DNA from: Phalacrocorax aristotelis
Taxonomy: Eukaryota; Chordata; Aves; Suliformes; Phalacrocoracidae
Length of the DNA: 64,000 nucleotides
NCBI RefSeq assembly: GCF_949628215.1
Contig: NC_134277.1
Coordinates: 109,633,463-109,697,462 of the forward strand
Direction: 5' to 3'
Shown: in pieces, positions 54,018 to 64,000 of the stretch
Position numbering within the stretch: position 1 is the first letter of the stretch
How the letters are laid out: each line of letters opens with the position of its first letter
Translations under genes and position numbers: made by a program
The notes under the pieces: generated by a model
What the model saw: only the letters and a program-made list of their open reading frames with translations
What the model was told of the DNA's origin: nothing
The model's database searches: none

Positions 54018-57000
54018 CTCTCGAGTGCAAGGGGATTCCTATCTGCTCAGACCTGAACATGAGGCACCTTAGTTGCTTACAAACTACCAACATGCAAACC
54101 TCCTCAAAATTATATCTAATACGGACGTATATAATTAATTAATAAACCCACCACGGCGGACAGAAAAGCACAAACCAAGGAGAGAAAGGAAGGAGAAAAG
54201 GGACAGCTTGGTCACCCACGAGATCCTACACACACCACGTTGTTTCAGAAAGCTCACACACCAAACCATTGAAAACAGCAGCAAGCAGCAGCAGCAATAT
54301 AGCAAAGAAATGACAAGAGTCATCTCTGGCAGTAAATCACACGGCTGTCGGAGGGAAGGGGGAAGTATCTAGGTTACGAGTTTGTTTCTATATCATTAAC
54401 CAACATAAAAAGGTAAGTTCTTTTATAGCAGGAAAGCGATGCTAGCAATACCCGGGTTGCTTGTGTTCAGTCTAAAAATGGAAGAGACGACAGCAAGGCA
54501 GAAGAGCCAGAAGAGTTCTCAATACAAAATCGTGCTGGGTTTTCCCTTTCGAAAGCAGGAGAAATGTAGCGAGTGGTTACAAAAACAGCATTAGCCGCCC
54601 TGAAATATATTTAATGCAAATAGTTGCGACTTCAAGGAAACACCAATAGACTCCTCCACTGCGTGTCTTACTAGTGCGGTCAAGCACTTCACTGAAACTG
54701 AGCCATCACCTACACTGAGTTTGCTGGGAAGAGGCAGCACAGGTCTGATGTTCCTGGAGGCTGAACTTAGTGGTGCAGCTTCTGCTAATTCCCCAAGCAG
54801 AGCTGTACCAAGAAAATTACTCTTTTATGCTGGTGCGAGTGTGCCCAGTGGGGCTTTTGCCACCACAGCAATGGCAATCGGAGGTGAGTCAAAAGGTAAT
54901 TTACACCCGATTAATGAGCACAGACTGGCAAACAATCTGTTACTTATTAAAAAAAATAATTTTCAGCTGGGCCACTCTCAAAACTTTAAACTTCAATTTC
55001 CTAGCAAAACACAGAGAAGAGAGTCTTCGGACGGGAAACCTCTGTAAGTTCAACACATCCTCACATGGGACTTTATGCTCTAAGAGGCCTCAGCAGGTCT
55101 CAGACAGTTCAGGAGGCGTGCCTCTTTCCAGGGATTTAAATAATTGACACATTTGGGGCTAGTTTAGGAGAAAAGCTGTAATCGTACTGGTTGGCAAGCA
55201 GGCAACACAGCACGGGAAAAGACCAGATATGTGTACCTAAATTATCTGCAACAGCCTTTATCTAAAAAGCAAAGATGTATTCAAAAGCCAGCCTTCATCC
55301 GAACCTGCTGTACAAATGGATCCCTTGGTTCTCAGCATCAGCTAGATCTGAAAAAAAACGCTTCTGAGATTGAGAGCACATGAAGTACATTTCTTTCCTG
55401 TACATCAATACGTGAGGTCTACATTAGGGCTGTCCCAAAAGCACGAGGACTTTTCAAAGCTCACCCAAAAGGAGAGAGCTGTTGGATGGAAGATGCAGTA
55501 GCGCACCAGGTCACAGGCAAGAATTTGAGCAGCAAGAAACTCCCCTACTGATACAAAGAGGGCCTTGACATTTACCGGACTGAAACGCAAATATTCCTCA
55601 TGCCTCCAGCTGTTTGACAAATGACCTGTCATTGTTCCTGAGAGCACAATATATAGCCATTTAGCACTTCTGGAAGGTGGTAATATATAGATAACCAAGG
55701 GGTAGGATACAGGCACAAGGTTGCATGCAGGCATGTATATACACATATGTGCATGGACATGACTTAATGGTAGTGACCAGAGAAGACTTGAGAATAATCC
55801 TAAATACCTTCAAATGTACCACCAAGCCTACTGTTTATCCTTGGGGGAAGGAAAAAAAAGGAGGCAGAAAAGCAAAGGACAATTTTAGAGCCTATTTTCA
55901 CCAGCATACTATTTTCTTTTTGTTTGCCTATGAAATCAGGTTACCTTAGTTACCTTGAGTGACAGAGCTCAGAGCCAGAGAAAGGTTAGTGATCAAATTC
56001 TCCAAAGCATTCAAACATTCCTTACAGATCAGACTGTCAGCTTGAAGGTCCAGTATCTCACTACCTGGCAGGGTTAGGAACAACCGCTTCAGACAGCGCT
56101 GTTCCAGACAGCCTGCGCACAGGACTCTCCAGCAGGACAAGGCTTTCTTCCCTATTGCAAAGAAAGTGAATTCCTTCCAGAAACAATGTCATTTCACTCC
56201 TCGCCCTTCCCTGAACCACATTCACAGAGACAAAAAAAAAATCTCAGTGTCACTTTTTTTTATATATTTCTGCAACACAAAATTTCAGAGATTTGGGATA
56301 ACAGAAGTAGCTTCCAGCTGGGACAAATTGGTGGGAGAAGAGGGGAAGCAATAATAAAAAGCCAAATGAAGCACAGCTTGTCCCGTGGTTCCTGCAGATT
56401 CCATGACTGCAGGAATGCAAATACCCTCCTCACTAGCCATCAAGAACTTGTACTTGGGGCATGCATCTGAGTTTTCATACTTACAAGGGAAAAGCACGCT
56501 GTAATAAAGTCACATCAGCCCGAGACTGGGTTAAGTGCAGAGTTCATCAGTGACAAGATCAGGAGTAGCTTAAGTAGGTCCTCTCTGACAAAAACAACCT
56601 ATGACGCAAAGTACCGTGAATCCTGCACGTGCCACATACTACAGGAAAGGGATCTGAACACTGCTCTGTTGACTGGGGACTAGCCTTCATACTCCTCACT
56701 CATACCTTTAAGCAGCGTCACATACACAGAGCCTGCTTGTACAGCACTGAGATGAACCCAACCACAACCAGGCTAAATGTACATCCAGAATTAGAGCTAA
56801 GTGCCAAGAGTGCTCCATTGGGAATGTGTTCCACGGGCTCCACGGAGTGCTCCATGGGAGGGAACCTGTTTTCTGCTGCTGAACCCCCTGCCTTTTCTAC
56901 CCCTGCAAGGTCATAGGAAAACACCACAGATGGGGCACATTTAGCACCAAGAAGGGAGCCATCCCAAGCCACAGAAGGGAAAAATTAACCTTTGCTGCAA

Positions 57001-59903
57001 GATAGAGGTCATAATGCTTTATTTGTTAAAGGTACATTAAAAAATAATCTTTTAACTTGAACATTTCTAAAGTGGGGACATCACTGGACTGAATTTTGGG
57101 AAGATGGGTTACTGGGCAAAGGTCAGGAGATGCAACCAAAATTCAGGCTAATACAATCCAACACACAGAAAGCTCCACACATATATTATGTGCGTTTTGT
57201 GCATGATACACGTAAACCAAAACACCACTATGGAGGCATATTCTACATAATTAACTCTACAATGTTTGCAGAAATCTTTTATAATTTACAAAGCTTCATC
57301 TGAGTGGCTGTGGAACACAGCTTATTAATTCTGGATACTTTCAAAGGGAGTTTCCCATAAATGCCTCACAGAATTGCTTATCTTCAGAGACTGCCAATTT
57401 CTAAGCCTGTAAAGATGGATAGCGATATCTAATTCTACTATTCCTTCGTTTACCTTTCTGTTCTGTTAGCAAGGGCATATTCTCTCACTGCAACAAAAGA
57501 AAAAATAGAAAAAACATACAGTTGCAATGTTATACTACTGATGGCACCCCCATCAGAGATCACTAATATTCATTAGAAAATACCATATTTACTCCTAGAA
57601 GAGGCTCCAAAACAAAAGGAGCAGATTGCAAGCAACAGGTGACTATACTTTCAGAACCGACAGGTACACTGGCTGCACATTAGCTTTGGGCAGCAGAATA
57701 CAGTAAGAAGGTAAAGATGCAAGAGGAAATGCAACCATTAGGTGAGCAAATACTAAGTTCTTTTTAAACAAATCTCCTCTACAGAACTGGAACGGGTTAC
57801 ATTTTCCACTCAATCAAAAACTTCCTCAGTCAAGAAAAATTAAGAGACAGCAGTGCACACATCGTACTGGACAATGTTAATGGGAAGTGCGTAAATCCAC
57901 TGGCATGCAGAGATGGCAAAAGATAGCAAAGGGCTGTCTTCAAAGAAAGCATGTTCCCAGGAGGTGACTTTGAAGGCAACTTCAAGGCTCACTTCACTGT
58001 GATCTGTGCATGGGGAAAAGTTGATACTCTACTGGTCCAAGGCCAGGGCCCAGTCCAGGTGCGTTCTGCCATGACAAACGAGTTCCAGCTGTTCTCACCT
58101 AAAGGCTTCTCAGCTAAATAATCCTCATTTAGGCAACAGCACAGTATCTGTGTAGGCACACACATTCTCTGACTTAAAAGCTCACTTCTGAAGGCCAACA
58201 AAAGCCACTGAAGACCAAAACCCAACATCTTCTGGTTTTGTCTTCCTTTTTTTTTTTTTTAAACTAAGAGTTATATTCATAGGTTGTTTGCAAAAAAATC
58301 TAATTTCACAGCTTTTATTCCCAGGAACCAGACATAACAAGAGCTCTAGCTGACTGACAGCCACCTAGTCATCTCCTAAACACCTGTCCTGTGAGTCTGA
58401 GTGAAAAAAGTGAATCCCATCATACAATCTCTATCTTTCCCTTCAAATAACACACAAATTAAAAGGCAGCTTTACTCTGCATTACCAGTGTGACTCAGAC
58501 CAAAAAACAATTACAGAGACAAATGAGGCTGCATATTCAGACTAACAGTTACACAAACATGTTCTAAATTAGAATAAAACCAAACTACCTTATGAAGAAA
58601 TAATCTACACTGAGGCCCGTAACGCACACACAGACACACATACTGTTTTGGCATTAAAACTCTGCATAGATCAAAGATGCACTTCAGTTATCAGAGCCCC
58701 CAGGGTACAGAAGTCCTGCAGAAATCCAGCCTCCAGCCATGGGACCAGGTGCTAAGGGCACAGCACTCCTCCACAGCGCGCTCAGGGCACTCGGTGGCTG
58801 CTGCCCGTAACCAAGCACAAGGCTTAAGAAAATAGAAAAAAGTGAAAGATCTTAAAGTGAAAAGGTCTATGACACCCACACATACACATATTATATTAGA
58901 AACTATTCAAGCTAAGACTCTAAAGGTTCTTACTTTAAGTCCATTTCCAAAATGCATTTTAAGTGCAAGTTGTGCTTTTTCATGTGCTTGTGATGCCACT
59001 AACACCATTTGTCAACTGCTTTCCAGCGCTGCGTGTGCTTCCACACAGGAACAGCCAGAGAAGAAAAACCCCACATGCCATTTTACAGGCAGGTTAACAT
59101 TTTCCAACTACTCTTAAGACCAGCATGGCAAAACTAGGGCTTACAGACACTTAGTTAATATGCAAGTCATCTTTACCCATGAGCATAGTCCTGCTGGGAT
59201 CAACCAGATGACATACACGGAGGAGGGTTTCCGCAACAGGGCCCAGAGCAAAATGGTTCGCAGTGAGGATAACCGGTGTTCCCACGTCACTGCAAGACGC
59301 CACAGAAGCCCGCACCACTGTCACGGGTGCTCTCAGCACTGCTGCGGAAACTGCATGAGGGTTATAGCTACAAAGGCCCCTTCACTTCAACAGGGTGGAT
59401 CTGCAGGACTGAACTTCAGTATCTAAAGGATGAAATGGAGAGTGAAAAGCACAACAGAGTTTCAGGTATTTTAACAGCATTGCGGGGGGGGGAAAAACCC
59501 ACCTTGCATTTTTAAACAATTTATTGCATAATGTCATGATATGTGACTAGATACATTTCAGCCTACAGTGAGGACAAAAATCGCTAAAACCATAAGTACT
59601 GGTGATACTGCATTATGAAAAGGAAAAGAAAGGCAGCACTTAGAATCGATACAAATTAACACATCTGGGATTTTGTTTTGCCATTTACAAAACAGTCTAC
59701 ACTGCAAAATAGCTAAACCCTAAGTCATGGAAAATGCTGGGATTTTGTATTTGCCTTCTTCCATCCAAAAGTCTCCAAGACACTTCACTGATGCACTGTT
59801 ATTTGAATGCAAATTATTGCAAAGACAAGTGTCCCTGTATTTCTTGATTTGTAAAAGTCAAGAGATGTTAGGCTAAGTCCTGTCCCCTTTTTCTAGCAAA
59901 CCC

Positions 59904-59920
59904 GGGGGGGGGGGGGGGGG
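59904..59920 (+). repeat. G homopolymer, 17 bases
   Basis: An uninterrupted G run following CCC, in the presumed LDLRAD4 3'UTR (a C run in the transcript). Its length may be unreliable in sequencing. Confidence 0.9.
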
Positions 59921-60585
59921 AGGCAAACTCCTCCAGATTACTTCTGGGGCTCTATCGTAATTCCACAGGTGAAAAGACAACATATAGAAGAACTTCACAT
60001 AAAACAGTTCCCTCATATATATTTTTTAAAACATTAAGATAGTGCAACTTTTTAAAACACATTTATCACAACACAAATTAATTCCTTGCATTCTTCTAAG
60101 TTCTCAACTTTATACCTTGGCACACAAAACAGGAATTTTGTTTCATATTAAAAAAAAATCCACACCCTGGGAGGAAAAAAAAAAGCAAACTGGCCAATTC
60201 TTCCCCCATTTATCTAGCAAAACCACCTTCTTCCTTCTGCCATTCAGTGAGTATAAAACAGGCTGTACAAGCCTCATTTCTGTGCTAAGTTAACTTTTAG
60301 AATTAAATAATTGAAATAGTTTATTAAAAAAAAATAATATATCCCCCCCTCTCCCCTGAAACACTGCTCATAGACAAACTGAATGGAAGTTTGTATTTCT
60401 TTCGATCTGCTTTGCATGCAGTTCCCCTGAAAGGAATCAGAAACAAAGAACTGGTTTGCACGTTTGGTTTTACTAAGTTGTACCACGTGAAACGTAACAA
60501 CATTGTGCACCGGAGCATGGGGGTCTTCCTCCACCGCTCTGCTTGAATCTCTCGTCTTCAGTTCAAATGCACCTGGGCAAGTAAC

Positions 60586-61128
60586 TTAGACCAGATTTCC
60601 TGGTTTCCGGTCTTGGCCTTTGCTGGGGACTATTGTGCTCTCTGAATTGTTCTGCTGAAACTGAAGTCTGCTCCCCCTCTGCGAGGAAGGAGGCGCGTTG
60701 CTGTGCTGGTGATGGAAAAAAGAGGAGCCTGGGTAATGCCCCATGACCTCGCTGTACGTCGGGGGTGGTCCTTCCATCCTTCCATTACTGCTATAGTTGG
60801 TTGCACTTATGCCCGAATTGCTGCTTGGTGGGCAGGGGCCCCCATTGTACATCGAGATGTCTATCAAGTCGCTATCAAAAATGGTTCGGTTGGGTGGTGC
60901 CCTGACAGATTCCCGGTTGAGCTCCATCTGCTGTTCTGGGTCCCGGAGCTGCAGGGTGCATGGGCCTTGGTACGGCGGTGGCTCTTCCCCATCAGAGAGG
61001 GAGATGGTCGGAGGAAGGTCAATCTCATGCTGCATGTAAGGGTAAGTGGGCTGGAAGCGACTGAAACGGTCCCGCTGCATAAAAGATGGGGCGGTAAACC
61101 TGTCCCTGGACCTTGGAGCATACATGAT
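60586..61128 (-). CDS. LDLRAD4: LDLRAD4 terminal coding exon (partial gene)
   Basis: The last 180 residues and TAA stop (60588-60586) of low-density lipoprotein receptor class A domain-containing protein 4, a single-pass endosomal protein that restrains TGF-beta signalling by binding SMAD2/3 and recruiting NEDD4-type ubiquitin ligases. Within this exon the order is: [13 protein letters not shown] (4-16), a first PY motif PPPY (50-53), the SMAD-interaction motif PPNR (78-81), a second PY motif PPTY (122-125), and the C-terminus DRKPGNLV. All match the human protein very closely. The acceptor is TTCATTTCAG just right of 61128. The LDL-receptor repeat and transmembrane exons lie outside the window to the right. 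Confidence 0.97.
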   Translation of the reverse strand: MMYAPRSRDRFTAPSFMQRDRFSRFQPTYPYMQHEIDLPPTISLSDGEEPPPYQGPCTLQLRDPEQQMELNRESVRAPPNRTIFDSDLIDISMYNGGPCPPSSNSGISATNYSSNGRMEGPPPTYSEVMGHYPGSSFFHHQHSNAPPSSQRGSRLQFQQNNSESTIVPSKGQDRKPGNLV

Positions 61129-62410
61129 CTGAAATGAAAAGAGACAGACACACGACTCCACATCTGAGCAAAGCACTGTGGGTACTCCATATTTACAAAG
61201 AACTGATGAAACAAAATACTTCTCTTTGCCACCCATCTTAAAAGATTAAACCCAGCAGATACTGTGCACACGTGCTCCCACATACATGCACGTGAGAAAA
61301 CAAGGTAGCAGTTGCAGGAACGATCTAACACAAGATACTGGAGAACTGCTTCACAAAGGAAGACCAAGACCTCACACAGCTCCTCCTGATGTTAAAACAC
61401 GCAGAGCCGAGAGAAAACAATTTGTTTCTGTACATAGGAAACACTTTCTCTTTAGTCTTGACAATTTACTAGTTCTACAAAAATGTCCCAATACTGAATT
61501 TCAGCTGCAGCCAGAGCTTCCCCCTCCTGCTCAAAGTTAATGCAATACCCTGCATCACCAAAGAATTCAGATGGTCGTTTTAGTACACTTTGTAAAGGCC
61601 TGGCATATCTCACGCCTTCACTACCAGTGTGCATCAGGTCTCCTCCTCCCCCTCAGTTCTTAGCCAGAACTCAGCCGCCGGGGAGGACCTGCAAGGCTTC
61701 TGCACTGGGAGTGGAAAAAATGTCCTCGGCATATTATGCCCTGGAGAAGGTCAGGCTTTTCAAGAAGAGTTTAAGACACTCGGTGAGAAGCTATTGCTCC
61801 TCGCTTGGTCTGTCCCAGAACTAGAGACACACACCATCTTCCTAGATCTAGATCTATCAAACTGCTTTTCTCATTTTTGGGTCCACGCAGGGTCTTTAGC
61901 CCTTGACCCTCACAGAGGCAGGGATCGGCCACCACGAAGATTCAGTTTCACACAGGTGAGCTGTGCCACTTGGAGCAACACACCCACGGATTATCACTCA
62001 GACCAGGGATCTGTGCTAGCTGGAAGACACTGGTGACAGGATGTGTGTTGTAAATCCAGGACAAACACAGGGAGAAGAGCAACTGCTCTTGCAGATTCCA
62101 CTGAATACTCAATTTACTGAGCTACTGCATGAGAGACACCTCCACCACTTAACTGTGAATGCCTACTATGATACAGGGAGCTGCAGACAGAGGTGAGGTG
62201 TCAGGTAGGTAGAATTTAATTCTTGTAATGAAAAATTATTCAGCATTTATGGAAAGGGAGTTAGGGAAGGGTCAAATGTCCACATGAACCTGGCTCTACA
62301 CTGAAAAAGCTTTATTTACTAAACAGATGCATGTTTTTGAGAGGAGCCAAATAGACATGATAGGAAAGTGAAAACCACATTGGTGAAGAAAATAAGAAAT
62401 CTGTCTGTAC
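61129..62410 (-). other. LDLRAD4: LDLRAD4 last intron
   Basis: From donor GTACAG to acceptor TTCATTTCAG. Mixed composition; no exon or repeat recognised. Confidence 0.6.
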
Positions 62411-62464
62411 CTCTGAAGCACCCTGGCGCGAAACTGAGCTTTCTGAAGGCCACAAGCACCCTTC
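62411..62464 (-). CDS. LDLRAD4: LDLRAD4 54-nt cassette exon
   Basis: Encodes EGCLWPSESSVSRQGASE, 18 residues in phase 0 at both ends, matching EGCLWPSDSAAPRLGASE of human LDLRAD4. The human gene has alpha and beta isoforms differing by an 18-residue insert, and this exon is exactly that size, so it can be skipped without a frameshift. Acceptor TTCCAG, donor GTACAG. A very long U-rich tract precedes the acceptor. Confidence 0.92.
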
Positions 62465-62465
62465 C

Positions 62466-62525
62466 TGGAATGAAAAAAAAAAAACACAAAAAAACAAACA
62501 AACAAAAAAAAAACAACAAAAGAGA
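62466..62525 (-). promoter_or_regulatory. LDLRAD4: extended U-rich tract before the LDLRAD4 cassette exon
   Basis: The plus strand is almost all A with scattered C, so the pre-mRNA carries about 50 nt of U with interspersed G, including a (GUUU)n part. This is longer than an ordinary pyrimidine tract and is a plausible site for splicing regulators that bind U-rich RNA. Confidence 0.5.
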
Positions 62526-64000
62526 AAAATTAATAGATCACATCACCATGTTACCTCAAATACCATGACTTTTATGAGAAGTCAGCCTCTAAGGACTGGC
62601 TGTCTCCACCTAGAGAAAGGGGATAAACAAGTAATGTTCCCACCCCTTGCTTTCCAAACTAGAGCACACAGCAGCTCTGCACCCAAGGAAGTCAAGCCAG
62701 CCGCAGCACCCAGCCTCACAGGCCCTAAGGACGCAGAAAGCCGGTTGCAGCTGCAAGCACATGGCAACACGGAGAGATGACAAGAGACACGAGCGCTTGC
62801 ATGCTGAGGCAGCACCCTCCACCTCCCAGCCTGCGACAAGGCCATATCAGCACAGTCAGCAGGTCCGAAGAAGCTGACCTGCCAGCCAGGATCCCGAATG
62901 CCCACTAGAGCCAAAACAGTTCACAACGAAACCTGGTGTCCGTAATCTCAGTGAAGTGGCAGTCATTCTAAACCCAGATATATTCTGGTCAAAACTGTCA
63001 GTTACCCAATTCCCACCATAAACAGTAATTAAGCAGCTGAGGTTTCAGCCACCAGTTCCCCTCTTCAACCACTTCCTCAACCACCTTCTCAGGCCAAAGT
63101 ATTTTCTCTCTCATGCATTGAAAGGCTGTTCTGACACTGCACCGGCACTCAGGGCAGAATAAAACGGTGAAGAACATGTGTGTATCACCATTTTTCTTCT
63201 CAATTAACTGTTTAGAGTAGCAGTAACTACCAAAATGGATCTATTTTATTGGAAGATTTTGAAGCTGAAAAGGATCCATCAGAGCAACTACAAAGCACAG
63301 AATTTCAATCCTGGTGCAAAATGAGAAAATCAAAACATTGTATCGTCATGACTATTTTCTTGGTGCTAATTCAAGTTTTATGATTTTATAGACATAAGAA
63401 ATTTCAGGAACAGGAAGGAAGATGCATACTGTCCCCAAAAGCATTACCCTGTACAGATTACTTTCAAATCTCACTGTACTGCTGCTTCTCTGCATAGCAT
63501 CTTTCAACATATTTCAGATGTAAAAATAGACCTAACTAGATGTTCATCATGACATTCAGAGACCAAAAGCCGTCTGTGATCTTGTCAGGAGAGTCCACTG
63601 AAGAAGAAAGCTGCTCTAAGAGGAATCTCCCACAGGATTCAGCTTTTAAGGGAAATGCTTTGAATAACAAAGCTGCTCAACCACTTCTCTTCTGTAGCTT
63701 TGGAGAGCAGAGATAGAGGGAGGCTGACACCTGCAATTATTTACAACTTCCCTTTGCAAGTATCCCCATTTGCAAAGGCCTGATACAGAAGACAAATCTT
63801 ATGTAGATTCATGTACTTCAGTACCTATATAAGGTTTTGTCAATAGAAGTACAGTTTTGTAACTGTATAACTGTATATATACACGTTATACATACTCGGA
63901 CCCACTTCCTTTTGCCTCCACCACCCAGATGACCTCATTTTGAAATATCTGAGGGTATATTTGCACAATTAAAGACAATCAGTTTATCAGCAGCTGACCC
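62526..64000 (-). other. LDLRAD4: LDLRAD4 intron, continuing beyond the window
   Basis: No further LDLRAD4 exon, repeat or RNA gene recognised up to the right edge. A short TATATATACA stretch lies at about 63872-63882. Confidence 0.5.

Larger units (their letters stand above)
50781..60585 (-). other. LDLRAD4: probable long 3'UTR and downstream DNA of LDLRAD4
   Basis: Continuous sequence after the LDLRAD4 stop on the minus strand, with no coding exon in it. Minus-strand AATAAA hexamers (TTTATT on the plus strand) occur near 60320, 59520, 58314, 57010 and 51603, so transcripts could end at several points. LDLRAD4 is known for a long 3'UTR in mammals, but how far it extends here is not shown by the sequence. 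It includes two old palindromic repeats, a 17-base G run and homopolymers. Confidence 0.4.

Overview
This is a vertebrate nuclear window, most likely from a bird. The support is spliced genes with GT-AG introns, a CpG-island promoter, CR1 LINE copies ending in the typical ATTCTATGA-like 3' tail, and an LTR fragment of a kind I associate with avian genomes. Three protein-coding genes are recognisable: RNMT (minus strand, complete coding sequence, 10 coding exons), FAM210A (plus strand, complete coding sequence, 3 coding exons) and the 3' end of LDLRAD4 (minus strand, last two coding exons; the rest lies beyond position 64000). Order and relative orientation match the mammalian LDLRAD4-FAM210A-RNMT block: RNMT and FAM210A are divergent, FAM210A and LDLRAD4 convergent.

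Layout. 1-687: RNMT 3'UTR, running off the left edge. 688-19727: RNMT coding exons and introns. One intron (5233-10331) holds a rearranged CR1 copy (about 5775-8640, minus) and an LTR-type repeat (about 9160-10181). 20800-22050: CpG island forming the shared RNMT/FAM210A promoter, with ETS-like and NRF1-like sites. 22050-34587: long first intron of FAM210A. 34612-38907: FAM210A coding exons, ending in a 33-bp tandem repeat in frame. 38908 to about 40500: FAM210A 3'UTR and an ancient MIR SINE. 40510-44900: accessory stretch with an unassigned GC-rich segment, a truncated CR1 with an internal run of 32 G, and a 2.1-kb minisatellite of about 30-bp period. 44900-60585: no coding exons; its right part is probably LDLRAD4 3'UTR. 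60586-64000: LDLRAD4 terminal exon, a 54-nt cassette exon and introns.

Function. RNMT makes the N7-methylguanosine cap of mRNA in the nucleus. FAM210A is a mitochondrial membrane protein linked to mitochondrial translation. LDLRAD4 is an endosomal membrane protein that dampens TGF-beta/SMAD signalling. They share a locus and, for the first two, a promoter; I see no common pathway.

I found no previously undescribed biological system. The most interesting observations are the lineage-variable 11-residue repeat of FAM210A, the CR1 copy lacking its reverse transcriptase region, a probable upstream ORF in RNMT, U-rich tracts before two very short exons, three copies of an old palindromic repeat (two in the region taken as LDLRAD4 3'UTR), and the diverged minisatellite beside a CR1 3' end.
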